Assembly: GCF_023022985.1 (NCBI RefSeq)
Contig: NZ_CP095461.1
Span: forward strand, 806,001-870,000
Length of the DNA stretch: 64,000 bases
Direction: 5' to 3'
Source of the DNA: Arthrobacter gengyunqii
Lineage (GTDB): Bacteria > Actinomycetota > Actinomycetes > Actinomycetales > Micrococcaceae
The notes beneath the pieces are model-generated. The model did not search any database. It was not told the DNA's origin and was given only the letters and a program-made list of their open reading frames with translations. The translations under genes and the position numbers were made by a program. Within the stretch, counting starts at the first letter, position 1. Each line of letters begins with the position of its first letter. Below, piece after piece: positions 8,960-20,573 of this stretch.

Positions 8960-11776
8960 CTACCGCGTGGCTTCGGCCAGGTACTCCAGCACATGCCGGT
9001 AGGTGTGGCCCGTGGCCTTGGACATGCCGATTTCACAGGTCCGGTTCACGGACGCATAGGCGGCGAACTCGCGTTCGTTGATTTCCGCCGCCTGCTTGTC
9101 CGTGGCCGAGGCCGTCAGCTCCGGATGCAGCAGCCCGCGGTCGCCCGCAAAGGCGCAGCAGCCCCAGCTCGGCGGCACAAACACCTCCTCCGCCGTGGCC
9201 TGCGCGATTACCTGCAGGGCATCGTTGGCGCCAAGCTGGGTGGAGGAGCACGTGGGGTGCAGCGCCATCGACGGCAGCTTGCGGGTCACGGTCAGCTGCG
9301 GCAGGACGGTGTCCCGGACGAAGTCCACCGAATCAATGAACTGCAGCCCGGGATAGAGCGGGCTTTCACCGGCGAGCCGTTTCATGGTGTCCAGACCCTC
9401 GGTGCAGGAGGCTGCGTCGCAGATGACGGGCAGCGCCCCGCCGCCGGTGGCTTCCCACAGATTCGCCAGCACGCGTTCGGTCATGACCGCATAGCCTTTG
9501 GCAAAGCCCTTGGATTTCCAGGGCGTGCCACAGCACAGGTCTGCGATGCCCGCAGGAATCCGCACCCCGATGTCCGCCCGGCCGCACAGCTCCAGGAAGG
9601 CTGCGGAGACGCCTTCGCCGCCGCCGGCCGGGCCGAACATGGTGCCGATGCACGCCGGAAAGTACACGGCCACGGCGTCGGGATCCTCATGCGTCACCCG
9701 TTTGGACCCGCCGGAGGGCAGCACGGTTTCATAGGCGGGAACGTTTTCGGTACCAGCCACGGCGCGGGCGACGGCGGTGGCCGCCTTGGGCAGCAGCGCC
9801 GGCATTGCATTGGCCAGGCTCAGCGCCTTGCCGCCGGCCACCGTCACGGTGGACCAGTGCTCCGCAGCCGTTTTCCAGCCGGTATCTGCCACAACGTTGG
9901 CGTTTTCCTTGCGCAGGCGGCGCACCAGATCTCCGGTATTGATGAGGACCGGGCAGGCCGTGACGCACATGCCGTCGGCGGCGCACGTTTGAACGCCGTC
10001 GTACTCATAGTCCTTGCGCAGTTCCTTGGCCAGGGCGGCGTCCCCGCGGGCCTCGGCGGCGGCGATTTCCCGGCGCAGCACAATGCGCTGGCGCGGCGTG
10101 GTGGTGAGGTCCTTGCTGGGGCAGACAGGTTCGCAGTAGCCGCACTCGACGCAGCGGTCCACTACTTCTTCGACGGTGGGAGCCACCTTGAGGTCCGCGA
10201 TGTAGGACGCCGGGTCATCGTTGATGATGACGCCGGGGTTGAGCAGGTTCGGCGGATCCACCAGCAGCTTCAGGTCGCACATGACTTCATAGAGTTCATC
10301 GCCGTACTGCCGGCGGACAAACGGTGCCATGATCCGGCCGGTGCCGTGCTCGGCCTTGAGCGATCCGCCGTTGTCCAGCACCAGGTCCACCATCTCCTCG
10401 GTGAACGCCTGGTAGCGGGACAGCTCCACGGGATCGTCGAAGCGCTCGTTGAGCATGAAGTGGATGTTGCCGTCCTTGGCATGGCCGAAAATCACCGAGT
10501 CCTGGTAGCGGTGTTCGGTGAAAAGCCGGGACAGCTCCTTGCAGGTGGAGGCCAATGCAGGCACCGGAACCACAATGTCTTCGAGCAGCGCGTTGGCTCC
10601 CGAGGGGCGGGCGCCCGCCACCGTGGTGTAGAGGCCCTTGCGCAGGTGCCACATGGCGGCACGGTCCCTGGCATTGTCGGTCATGGCGAAGGGGACGGCC
10701 AAGGCCAGCGATTCAAAGAGTTCGCGGGAGCCTTCGCGCTTGTCGGCCAGCTCCTCCGCCGTGCGGCCCTGATGCTCCACCAGCAGGGCGGCATGCGAAA
10801 CGATGTCCAGGCGGCGCAGCTCCGGCGGGGCGGCGGGATCGGCGGCGGCTACCCGCAGCGACGTCGAGTCCATCAACTCAATGGTGGCCAGCCCGGTCGC
10901 CACCAGCTCAGGGAGAGCGGTGGCGGCACGGTCCAGCGAGTCGAAAAACATCAGGCCGGTGGCCACCTTGGGCAGCGCCGGCACCGTGCGGAACGTCGCC
11001 TCGGCCACAAAGCCGAGCGTTCCTTCGCTGCCCACCATGAGGTGGGTCAGGATATCCACCGGACTCTCATAGTCCAGGAACGCGTTGAGGCCGTAGCCCA
11101 TGGTGTTCTTCATGGAGAACAGCCGCTCGATGGTGGCCACGGAATGCGGATTGGCCACGATGCGGCCGCGAAGGCGCAGCAGGCCTTCGAAAAGTTCCGG
11201 TTCCAGCGTCCGCAGCTTTGTCTCGGCGTCAGCTGCCGCAGTGTCGATCACAGTGCCGGAGGGCAGCACCACCACCATGGACTCAATGGTCTGGTAGGTG
11301 TTGAACTCGGTGCCGCAGGCCATGCCGGAGGAATTGTTGGCCACCACGCCGCCGATGGTGCAGGCAATTTCCGATGCCGGATCGGGGCCCAGCTTGAACC
11401 CGTGGGCTGCCAGCCGGGAGTTGACGGCGCGCACCGTGGCACCGGGCTGTACCCGGACCCGGGCACCGCCGTCGAGCACCTCAATGCCGCGGAAGTGCTG
11501 GCGGGTGTTGATCAGGAGGCTGTCGCTCTGGCCTTGGCCGGACAGTGAGGTGCCGCCGGAGCGGAAGGTGGCCGGAATCCGGAGTTCGCGGCTGCGGCGC
11601 AGCAGGGAAGCGACGTCATCGGTGGTGCGGGGCGTGGCCACCGCCTCCGGTATCAACAGGTAGTGCGAAGCATCGTGGGCCATTTTGCGCCGGTCGATAT
11701 CCCGGGTGCTGATGTCCTGCGTGCCCAGCGCCGCGATCGACGCCGCGGCCGACGGACCTGCTGTTTGAACGCTCAT
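8960..11776 (-). CDS. dld: FAD- and Fe-S-dependent D-lactate dehydrogenase (Dld-II type)
   Basis: A 938-residue multidomain flavoprotein. Order: FAD-binding_4 (about 30-220, with FRSGGTSLSGQGQ), FAD-oxidase C-terminal domain (about 270-510, ending with EHGTGRIMAPFV), two 4Fe-4S motifs (CVECGYCEPVCP and CAADGMCVTACP, about 535-625), then CCG cysteine-rich domains (CCGTPWKSKG and CCAFAGDRG). This matches the quinone-linked D-lactate dehydrogenase that accompanies LutABC/LldEFG in Shewanella. It oxidises D-lactate to pyruvate at the membrane. ATG at 11776 is preferred; a GTG at 11791 abuts GGAGG too closely. Reading opposite to lutABC, it has an operator-like site upstream (11857-11867) nearly identical to that of lutA. 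A related 2-hydroxyacid dehydrogenase is the alternative. Confidence 0.87.
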   Translation of the reverse strand: MSVQTAGPSAAASIAALGTQDISTRDIDRRKMAHDASHYLLIPEAVATPRTTDDVASLLRRSRELRIPATFRSGGTSLSGQGQSDSLLINTRQHFRGIEVLDGGARVRVQPGATVRAVNSRLAAHGFKLGPDPASEIACTIGGVVANNSSGMACGTEFNTYQTIESMVVVLPSGTVIDTAAADAETKLRTLEPELFEGLLRLRGRIVANPHSVATIERLFSMKNTMGYGLNAFLDYESPVDILTHLMVGSEGTLGFVAEATFRTVPALPKVATGLMFFDSLDRAATALPELVATGLATIELMDSTSLRVAAADPAAPPELRRLDIVSHAALLVEHQGRTAEELADKREGSRELFESLALAVPFAMTDNARDRAAMWHLRKGLYTTVAGARPSGANALLEDIVVPVPALASTCKELSRLFTEHRYQDSVIFGHAKDGNIHFMLNERFDDPVELSRYQAFTEEMVDLVLDNGGSLKAEHGTGRIMAPFVRRQYGDELYEVMCDLKLLVDPPNLLNPGVIINDDPASYIADLKVAPTVEEVVDRCVECGYCEPVCPSKDLTTTPRQRIVLRREIAAAEARGDAALAKELRKDYEYDGVQTCAADGMCVTACPVLINTGDLVRRLRKENANVVADTGWKTAAEHWSTVTVAGGKALSLANAMPALLPKAATAVARAVAGTENVPAYETVLPSGGSKRVTHEDPDAVAVYFPACIGTMFGPAGGGEGVSAAFLELCGRADIGVRIPAGIADLCCGTPWKSKGFAKGYAVMTERVLANLWEATGGGALPVICDAASCTEGLDTMKRLAGESPLYPGLQFIDSVDFVRDTVLPQLTVTRKLPSMALHPTCSSTQLGANDALQVIAQATAEEVFVPPSWGCCAFAGDRGLLHPELTASATDKQAAEINEREFAAYASVNRTCEIGMSKATGHTYRHVLEYLAEATR

Positions 11777-11856
11777 ATAACCTGATCCCACCCTCCAGAG
11801 GGAGCCGCGGTGCTCCCGCCTTCAAATGTAAGCGTCAACGCGTCCCCGGGGATAGT

Positions 11857-11867
11857 TGGTCAGGCCA
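11857..11867. promoter_or_regulatory. Candidate GntR/LldR-type operator upstream of dld
   Basis: TGGTCAGGCCA differs by one base from the perfect palindrome TGGTCAGACCA at lutA (12809-12819) and fits the FadR-subfamily core TnGTnnnACnA apart from that base. It lies 81 bp before the dld ATG, where it could cover the promoter. Confidence 0.5.
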
Positions 11868-11937
11868 CGGCCTCCCTGCGTCCACGGTGCCGCAGCCGTC
11901 TACCCGGGTAGTCGGTCCGCCGGATCCGGCACGGTAG

Positions 11938-12450
11938 TTAGCGGGTTCCGCGTTCCGCCAGCAGCTTTTCCAGCTGCTCCTCCAGCAGTTCAAGCGCAGC
12001 GCCGACGGTGGAGTGGATGACGGTTTCCGGATCGCCCTCGAAGAACCGTTGGTGGACTTCCGGCTCCTCCCGGCCCGCCGCCAGGATGCCCAGGAACACG
12101 GTGCCGGGCTCCTGCCCGTCCTGCGGTTCCGGGCCGCCGGAACCGGTAATCGCCAGGGCCAGATCAGCGCCCAGCAGCTTCGCCGTCCCCGTCGCCATCT
12201 GCCCAGCCGACTCCTCCGAGACCACGGCCTCCGCCGTCACGCCCAGGACTGATCGTTTCACCTCGGTGGCGTAGGCGGTCAGGCCGCCCAGGAACCAGTC
12301 CGACGACGACGGCGCGGCGCCCAGGTGGGAGGCCACGAGTCCGCTGGTGAGCGATTCGGAGACGCCGATCATAACTCCGGTTCCCTGGATGCGTTCGGCA
12401 ATACGTTCTGCGGTTTTGGTGGATGCTGCGTCCTGGTCCGACATGGACAT
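11938..12450 (-). CDS. CinA-family nicotinamide-nucleotide amidohydrolase
   Basis: A 170-residue protein made of the CinA C-terminal domain alone. GVSESLTSGLVASHLGAAPSSSDWFLGG and LALAITGSGGPE are the family's active-site segments (Ser in the SESLT region, then the TGSGGP loop). The domain hydrolyses NMN to NaMN in pyridine-nucleotide salvage. The ATG at 12450 has GGGAG with 6-base spacing; a longer frame upstream lacks such a site. It sits between dld and the divergent lut region on the minus strand. Most CinA C-domains here would be named pncC, but ITGSGGP in place of the usual ITGIAGP makes the activity less certain. Confidence 0.85.
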   Translation of the reverse strand: MSMSDQDAASTKTAERIAERIQGTGVMIGVSESLTSGLVASHLGAAPSSSDWFLGGLTAYATEVKRSVLGVTAEAVVSEESAGQMATGTAKLLGADLALAITGSGGPEPQDGQEPGTVFLGILAAGREEPEVHQRFFEGDPETVIHSTVGAALELLEEQLEKLLAERGTR

Positions 12451-12503
12451 GGTGATCTCCCGTTCGTTCTCCTCAGTCAGTGACCACCACTTTATCAGTG
12501 TGC

Positions 12504-12785
12504 TTAGTAGTTGCCGCCGTCGTCTGGAATCCGGGCATGGAACCATTCAATGTGCCCGCGCAGCAGTTCGGCTGCCTCGCGGCCGCGTCGGGCGGTCACG
12601 GCGTCGTAAATTTCATAGTGCTGGCGCTGCAGCTGCGTCATGACGGCCGGCCAGTCGTCCCTGCTCCATCCTGCCAGGTGGCGGGGGGCAGGCCACCCGG
12701 AACTCCCGCGGTCCGGCCCTCGGGGAGTCTGGCGCAAAACCGGGATGTCTGTGAGGGTGGTCACCAACACCAACGGGGCGGATGT
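12504..12785 (-). pseudogene. Remnant of an FCD/GntR-family regulator (C-terminal part)
   Basis: The last 50 residues of a minus-strand frame, from DDWPAVMTQLQRQHYEIYDA to ARRGREAAELLRGHIEWF, read as the final helices of an FCD ligand domain (HxxIYDAVxxxxxxxAxxLLRxHI). A weaker match continues to about 12785; beyond that no N-terminal winged helix or start exists before lutA, and in other frames I see none. So most of the gene has been lost. It lies directly beside lutABC and dld, where LutR/LldR-type lactate regulators are usually found. A functional small ORF is unlikely. Confidence 0.6.
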
Positions 12786-12808
12786 GCCCGTCCCAACATG
12801 TTCCACTA

Positions 12809-12819
12809 TGGTCAGACCA
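12809..12819. promoter_or_regulatory. Candidate GntR/LldR-type operator upstream of lutA
   Basis: TGGTCAGACCA is a perfect palindrome (TGGTC-A-GACCA) matching the FadR-subfamily core TnGTnnnACnA. It lies 34 bp before the lutA ATG. A one-mismatch copy stands upstream of dld. The neighbouring regulator gene of the matching family is decayed. Confidence 0.62.
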
Positions 12820-12853
12820 CACGTACGGGGTGATGCCCCGCTGAAAGGCAGCC

Positions 12854-13654
12854 ATGAGAATTGCTCTATTCGCCACCTGCATCGTGGACGCAATGTATCC
12901 GCGCACCGCCAGGGCAACGGTGGCCATCCTTGAGCGACTGGGCCACGAAGTGGTGTTCCCGGCCGGCCAGGCCTGCTGCGGGCAGATGCACGTGAACTCC
13001 GGATACCTGCCCGAAGCCGTCCCCGTGGTCCGCAACCACATCGAGGCGTTCGAATCGCAGGATTACGACGTCGCCGTCGCACCTTCGGGCTCCTGCGTTG
13101 CCTCCGTGAAGCACCAGCACCCGATGGTGGCCCGGTCCTGCGGCGACGCTGCCCTGGAAGCCCGGGCAGAGGCGGTGGGGGCCAAAACCTATGAGCTCTC
13201 CGCACTCCTGACCGACGTGCTGGGCATCACCGATGCCGCTGCCCAGCTGGGATCCTGGTTCCCGCACAACGTCACCTATCACCCCAGCTGCCACGGCATG
13301 CGCCTGCTGCGCCTGGGGGACCGGCAGCTGAACCTGCTCCAGAGCGTTGGCGGCATTACGGTCCAGCCCCTGCCGCAGGCGGACCAGTGCTGCGGCTTCG
13401 GCGGCACGTTCTCGCTCAAGAACGCCGACGTCTCCACGGCCATGCTGGAAGACAAGACAGCCAACATCAAAGCCACCGGGGCCGAGCTGTGCTCCGGCGG
13501 AGACGCCTCCTGCCTGCTGCACATCGGCGGCGGACTTTCCCGGGAGGGCAGCAGCGTCACCACCCTGCACCTCGCCGACATCCTCGCCAGCACGAGGGAA
13601 AACCCGGTGTCCGTCACCGGCGACATCCTCGTGGGCGGAAAGGTTGCACGATGA
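12854..13654 (+). CDS. lutA: L-lactate utilisation protein LutA
   Basis: A 266-residue (Fe-S)-binding protein with two CCG cysteine-rich domains: GQACCGQMHVNSGY (around residue 38) and QCCGFGGTFSLKN (around 180). This is the LutA/LldE/YkgE architecture. With LutB and LutC it forms an iron-sulfur complex that oxidises L-lactate to pyruvate independently of NAD. ATG at 12854 follows AAAGG. The gene overlaps lutB by ATGA. The palindrome at 12809-12819 is the likely regulatory site. Confidence 0.95.
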   Translation: MRIALFATCIVDAMYPRTARATVAILERLGHEVVFPAGQACCGQMHVNSGYLPEAVPVVRNHIEAFESQDYDVAVAPSGSCVASVKHQHPMVARSCGDAALEARAEAVGAKTYELSALLTDVLGITDAAAQLGSWFPHNVTYHPSCHGMRLLRLGDRQLNLLQSVGGITVQPLPQADQCCGFGGTFSLKNADVSTAMLEDKTANIKATGAELCSGGDASCLLHIGGGLSREGSSVTTLHLADILASTRENPVSVTGDILVGGKVAR

Positions 13655-15195
13655 GCAGCACATACCTGGGCATGCCCGCCCTGCCGGTTTTCGGGCAGGG
13701 CAACCTTAACGCCGTCGAGTCCTTTCCCCTGGCCGCCAAACGGGAACTGGGCAACAGCCAACTGCGCGCCAACCTGGGCCATGCCACCCACACCATCCGT
13801 GACAAGCGGCTGCGGGTGGTGGGCGAACTGCCCGATTGGGAGGACCTGCGCAATGCCGGCAGCGCCACCAAGCAAGCCGTGATGGCCCGGCTGCCCGAGC
13901 TGCTGGAACAGTTTGAACAGAACTTCACCGCCCGCGGCGGCATCATCCACTGGGCCCGCGACGCCGCCGAAGCCAACGAAATTGTCCGCGACCTGATCGG
14001 TGAACAGGGCGCGGATGAAGTGGTCAAGGTCAAGTCCATGGCCACCCAGGAGATCGGACTGAACGAGTACCTGGAAGAGCAGGGCATTGCGGCGTTCGAA
14101 ACCGACCTGGCCGAACTGATCGTCCAGCTGGACCATGACAAGCCCAGCCACATCCTGGTGCCGGCCATCCACAAGAACCGCACCCAGATCCGGGACATCT
14201 TCCTGCGCGAAATGCCCGGCGTCGATCCTGAGCTCACCGACAGTCCGGCGAAACTTGCCGAAGCTGCGCGCTCACACCTGCGCCGGAAGTTCCTCTCCGC
14301 CAAAGTGGCCATCTCGGGCGCGAACTTCGCGATTGCCGACGCCGGTACCCTCGCCGTCGTCGAGTCCGAGGGCAACGGCCGCATGTGCCTGACGCTGCCG
14401 GAAACCCTGATTACGGTCATGGGCGTGGAGAAGCTGCTGCCGTCCTGGCGGGACCTGGAAGTGTTCATGCAGCTGCTGCCGCGTTCCTCCACCGGCGAGC
14501 GGATGAACCCCTACACCTCGCTGTGGACCGGAGTGACAGAAGGCGACGGACCACGGAACGTGCACCTGGTGCTGCTGGACAACGGCCGCAGCGCCGCCCT
14601 GGCCGATGAAATGGGCCGCTCGGCGCTGCACTGTATCCGCTGCTCCGCCTGCATGAACGTGTGCCCGGTGTATGAGCGCACCGGCGGCCATGCCTACGGT
14701 TCCACCTATCCGGGGCCGATCGGTGCGATCCTGTCGCCGCTGATGACCGGCATTACCTCGGAGGAGAACAACTCCCTGCCGTACGCCTCCTCGCTGTGCG
14801 GTGCCTGCTATGACGCCTGTCCGGTCAAAATCAACATTCCGGAAATCCTGGTGCACCTGCGCGCGGAGGATGTGGACAGCAAGCGGGGCACAAAGAAACT
14901 GCCCTCCCAGATGGATCTGCTGATGAAGGGCGCCTCCTGGGCGTTCTCCTCCGGCAAACACCTCGGACTGCTGGAAAAGGGCCTTCCGCTGGGACGGATC
15001 GCCGCCGGACGCAAAAAGAAGATCACCAAACTGCCCGGAATCGCCGGAGGCTGGACCCGGAGCCGGGACGTTCCGGCGCCGCCCTCCGAATCCTTCCGCG
15101 GCTGGTGGGCCAAAGACCACAGGGATCCGGCAGCGGGTGCGGAGCTCCCGGACTCCCCGAACACGGATTCCACCAACACGGGAGAACAGGCATGA
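13651..15195 (+). CDS. lutB: L-lactate utilisation iron-sulfur protein LutB
   Basis: A 514-residue protein with an N-terminal LUD-type domain (to about 320; NFAIADAGTLAVVESEGNGR is typical) and a ferredoxin-like pair of 4Fe-4S motifs, CIRCSACMNVCP and CGACYDACPVKINIPEIL (about 328-400). The chosen ATG overlaps the lutA stop (ATGA); the reading frame extends upstream without a ribosome site. LutB passes electrons within the LutABC complex. The C-terminal 100 residues hold a basic stretch (AAGRKKKITK) and a DUF3390-like tail. Confidence 0.95.
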   Translation: MSSTYLGMPALPVFGQGNLNAVESFPLAAKRELGNSQLRANLGHATHTIRDKRLRVVGELPDWEDLRNAGSATKQAVMARLPELLEQFEQNFTARGGIIHWARDAAEANEIVRDLIGEQGADEVVKVKSMATQEIGLNEYLEEQGIAAFETDLAELIVQLDHDKPSHILVPAIHKNRTQIRDIFLREMPGVDPELTDSPAKLAEAARSHLRRKFLSAKVAISGANFAIADAGTLAVVESEGNGRMCLTLPETLITVMGVEKLLPSWRDLEVFMQLLPRSSTGERMNPYTSLWTGVTEGDGPRNVHLVLLDNGRSAALADEMGRSALHCIRCSACMNVCPVYERTGGHAYGSTYPGPIGAILSPLMTGITSEENNSLPYASSLCGACYDACPVKINIPEILVHLRAEDVDSKRGTKKLPSQMDLLMKGASWAFSSGKHLGLLEKGLPLGRIAAGRKKKITKLPGIAGGWTRSRDVPAPPSESFRGWWAKDHRDPAAGAELPDSPNTDSTNTGEQA

Positions 15196-15827
15196 GTGCA
15201 CGGGAAGACATCCTGGACCGGCTGCGTTCGGCGCTGCGGGATCACCCGGCGGTGCCGGAGATTCCGCGGACCTACCGAGAAGACTCCGGCATGAGCGCTG
15301 AGGAGCGCATCGAGCTGCTGGTGGACCGGCTGGTGGACTACAAGGCCGGAGTCACGGTGGTGGACGAGGCAGGGATCGGTGCGCGGATTGCCGAGCTGCT
15401 CCTTGACGCTGACAGCTACGTGGTTCCGCAGGGAATCGATGAGGTCTGGCTGGCCGAGGCCGACGCGACCGGTCCCGGGCGCCGCCGGACTGACACGCCG
15501 GAAGCGCAGCTGAGCGTGGCGGAACTGGATTCCGTGGACGCAGTGGTGACGGGCAGCGCAGTCTCCGTGGCCGAAACGGGAACGATCATACTGGACGGCA
15601 GCCCGAACCAGGGCCGCCGGGCCATCACGCTGGTTCCGGACCACCACATCTGTGTGGTGCGGGAAGGGGACGTGGCCGGAATCCTGCCCGAGGCCCTGCG
15701 CCGGCTGGACGGCACCCGCCCGCTGACCTGGATCAGCGGGCCCAGCGCCACCTCGGACATTGAACTGCAGCGCGTGGAAGGGGTGCACGGGCCGCGGAAC
15801 CTGGACGTGATCATCGTCCGGGCGTGA
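15192..15827 (+). CDS. lutC: Lactate utilisation protein LutC
   Basis: A 211-residue LUD-domain protein. SVAETGTIILDGSPNQGRRAITLVP-type sequence in the second half is the LutC hallmark, followed by SGPSATSDIELQRVEGVHGP, the conserved ending. The ATG overlaps the lutB stop as ATGA, so the three lut genes are translationally coupled. It is the last gene of the operon, convergent with the esterase gene 32 bp away. Confidence 0.95.
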   Translation: MSAREDILDRLRSALRDHPAVPEIPRTYREDSGMSAEERIELLVDRLVDYKAGVTVVDEAGIGARIAELLLDADSYVVPQGIDEVWLAEADATGPGRRRTDTPEAQLSVAELDSVDAVVTGSAVSVAETGTIILDGSPNQGRRAITLVPDHHICVVREGDVAGILPEALRRLDGTRPLTWISGPSATSDIELQRVEGVHGPRNLDVIIVRA

Positions 15828-15859
15828 AGCCGTGCACGGCCATCCGGGTTGTGTGCAGG

Positions 15860-16963
15860 TTAGGCGGCCAGTTTCTCCTCGATCACGGGAAGCTCCGCGA
15901 GCAGGTCCTCCTCCAGGGACACGACCTCCAGCGGCTGCCCGGGGAGTGCGGAGACACCGGTGACGTCCTCCAGGAAGGCAACGGTCTCCTGCAGCGCTTC
16001 CATCGCCTCGGGGCGGTGCAGCTGGAACTGGTACTCGTGACCCAGTGCCGGTTTGTAGTCTTTCGGCCAGAATTTGCGGACCAGGGGCACCCCGAGGTCC
16101 TCCAGCCGGTCGGCCAGGGGCACTGACTGCGTCAGGGTCAGGTTGTCGCCGTTTCCACCGGAAATGTAGGTGGGCGGAAAGCGGTGGTCCACATGCGACG
16201 GGATGGACATGTGGGCGGCGGCGGTGGTGGCCGCCCAGTCCTTGGCCCCGGTATAGGCCCAGAGAGCTTTCCGCAGTCCCCAGCCCACCGGGCCTGCCAT
16301 GCCGGCCACGGCGTCCAAATCGAAGACTCCGCAGTTCAGCAGGATCCCACGCAGCTGGCCGGGGTCGGCCGCAGGAACAACTCCGGTTTCGCGGGCGTAC
16401 TCCGGGTTGGTGACGGCCAGTGCCAGCTGCGCGGCCAGCTGCGCGCCGGCGGAATCGCCGGCCAGGACAATCCGGTTCGGATCCAGTCCGTAACGGTCGG
16501 CGTGCTCGCGCACGAAAGCCAACGCGGCGTTGAGCTCCTTCACTGCGGTGGGATAGACCGCTTTCGGTGAGATGGAGTACCCGACGCCCACCACCGCGTA
16601 CCCGTACCCGGCGAGAACCTTCAGATAGGGTGCCACGTCGTCCTGGGACCCGGAGATCCAGGCCCCGCCGTGGATCCACATCACCACGGGAAGCGGTTTT
16701 CGGGTTGTTGAGGGAAGGAACAGGTCAAGGGAGGGCTGGTGTTGGGACCCGAGGTAGTTCAGTCCCCGGTGCCTGACGACGTTGAAGCCGGGAAGGCGGG
16801 GGTGGATTTTCTTCGGTTGAAACTTGTTGGCGCTGGAAAAAACCCCGCGGATGAGCAAAGCCGACGGCAGCGGATGCCGATGCAGTGCCGCAGCCGCGGC
16901 GAGCCCTGCAACAGTCGCCGCGCCGGCCAGAAGCCCCGCCGCGGGAAGCGAGAAGATCTTCAT
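15860..16963 (-). CDS. Alpha/beta hydrolase, HSL-type esterase (copy 1)
   Basis: A 367-residue protein with a hydrophobic N-terminal segment (about 8-27), likely a membrane anchor or signal. The oxyanion-hole motif HGGAW is at 98-102 and the nucleophile Ser171 in GDSAG; HEYQF near residue 313 probably supplies the catalytic His. These are the marks of hormone-sensitive-lipase-family esterases, which cleave short acyl esters. The C-terminus carries an extra acidic tail (SLEEDLLAELPVIEEKLAA) absent from its paralogue at 27258-28274. Substrate unknown. Confidence 0.82.
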   Translation of the reverse strand: MKIFSLPAAGLLAGAATVAGLAAAAALHRHPLPSALLIRGVFSSANKFQPKKIHPRLPGFNVVRHRGLNYLGSQHQPSLDLFLPSTTRKPLPVVMWIHGGAWISGSQDDVAPYLKVLAGYGYAVVGVGYSISPKAVYPTAVKELNAALAFVREHADRYGLDPNRIVLAGDSAGAQLAAQLALAVTNPEYARETGVVPAADPGQLRGILLNCGVFDLDAVAGMAGPVGWGLRKALWAYTGAKDWAATTAAAHMSIPSHVDHRFPPTYISGGNGDNLTLTQSVPLADRLEDLGVPLVRKFWPKDYKPALGHEYQFQLHRPEAMEALQETVAFLEDVTGVSALPGQPLEVVSLEEDLLAELPVIEEKLAA

Positions 16964-17189
16964 CTTTTTAAGCTAGGACCCGGTTCTGGGCGGTATTCGG
17001 CTGGTTCCCTGTCAGCTGGCGGGCTTCAGCCGGACGCTGGGAGCAATCTCATGCCCCATGGTGTTTGGCGGCACAACTATCAAGCGGGCGACTACCCGTT
17101 TCCAGGATTTCGCTGGCGCGCCGGAAGATGTGTTCGTAGTCTGCCCCATCAATGGCGGACTGCGAGCCGCCGGTGGGGGAGGGACAGGA

Positions 17190-17870
17190 ATGATGGAGTG
17201 GATTCTTTTGGCCGGAGCTCTGGCCGGCGTGATGCTGGGCGTGCTGGGTGCTGTGCCGGGACTGCGCTGGCTGCAGGGCGCACGCGAGAAACGGGCGTTG
17301 CAGGCTCTGATTACGCAGGTGCACCTGAAAACAGTGTTCGCGGAAAGCGGCCCCGCCCGGGGTGGCTGGGGGTCAGAGGTTGATGTTGCGCGGTGCCGCT
17401 CGGCCGCTGCTGATATCCGCCAGCAGGTGCGTGAGACCGTGAGCGAGCTTCGTCCGGGATCTTCCGCGGCGGCGGACGCTCTGCTGGAGATGTACCGGGC
17501 GTGTGACACGTATTTGCTCGAGACCGAGCGCCGCGGCGCCAGCTTCGAGGCCCGGCTGCGCGAGCTTCGCCTGGTGCTCAACCAAGGTGCCCGCCGCCTG
17601 AGCAGCGGCCGCCACGTGCAGTACCTCGCTCCGGGGCAGCGCGCTGTCGTGAGACGGGAGACGCTGGTTGCCGCTGCGCGTGCCAGGACCGGGCCGCAGC
17701 GCGAGCTTGCGGTTGCGGGACCGGCTGCGGCACGGGCAGAAAACCGCCACGGTGCGAGGGGCAGGGACCGGGAACGGCGAGGCACGGTGCCCGTCCCCGC
17801 ACGGCGGCCACAGGACCACTCCGTCCCGCATGCCCCGGTTCCGGCAGGGGTCGGAGAAGACCGTTCTTGA
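17190..17870 (+). CDS. Hypothetical membrane-anchored protein
   Basis: Not recognised. The 226 residues begin with one clear membrane helix (about 4-21, WILLAGALAGVMLGVLGAV) followed by a charged, helix-rich region with coiled-coil character to about 150, then a basic, low-complexity tail rich in Arg and Ala. The start ATG follows GGGAGGGA at good spacing; an ATG at 17193 is equally possible and the open frame runs back to 17058. It ends before a perfect terminator hairpin shared with the convergent ligM copy. The Arg-rich tail is typical of marginal high-GC reading frames, so the exact C-terminus or reality of the gene is less certain. Confidence 0.55.
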   Translation: MMEWILLAGALAGVMLGVLGAVPGLRWLQGAREKRALQALITQVHLKTVFAESGPARGGWGSEVDVARCRSAAADIRQQVRETVSELRPGSSAAADALLEMYRACDTYLLETERRGASFEARLRELRLVLNQGARRLSSGRHVQYLAPGQRAVVRRETLVAAARARTGPQRELAVAGPAAARAENRHGARGRDRERRGTVPVPARRPQDHSVPHAPVPAGVGEDRS

Positions 17871-17919
17871 AATGAGTCAACAAAGGTGCCGCCCAACAGC
17901 CCGGCACGTTCACCTCTGA

Positions 17920-17950
17920 CCGGCAGCCCGGGCCCGCCCCGGGCTGCCGG
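17920..17950. terminator. Long GC hairpin between convergent genes
   Basis: Perfect 13-bp arms CCGGCAGCCCGGG (17920-17932) and CCCGGGCTGCCGG (17938-17950) with a 5-base loop, between the convergent stops at 17870 and 17957. It lacks T-runs on either side but the position suggests a bidirectional terminator. Confidence 0.6.
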
Positions 17951-17956
17951 ACCGGC

Positions 17957-20548
<2,592 letters not shown>

Positions 20549-20573
20549 GAAAGCGCCGGAGGGAGACCGGGCG

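Noticed and set aside
8993..11548. 851-residue open frame on the + strand
   Set aside because: Exact antisense of the dld gene; low-complexity His/Gly/Gln composition, typical of mirrored codons in high-GC DNA.
11900..11930. Two 12-bp palindromes, CTACCCGGGTAG and GCCGGATCCGGC, between dld and cinA
   Set aside because: GC-rich palindromes of this size arise easily here, there is no T-run or second copy, and the dld operator-like site is a better regulatory candidate.
13387..13650. Upstream extension of the lutB frame
   Set aside because: It reads through lutA out of frame with Arg/His-rich sequence; the ATGA overlap at 13651 is the natural start.
14808..16679. 623-residue open frame on the minus strand
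   Set aside because: Runs antisense through lutB and lutC and then out of frame in the esterase gene.
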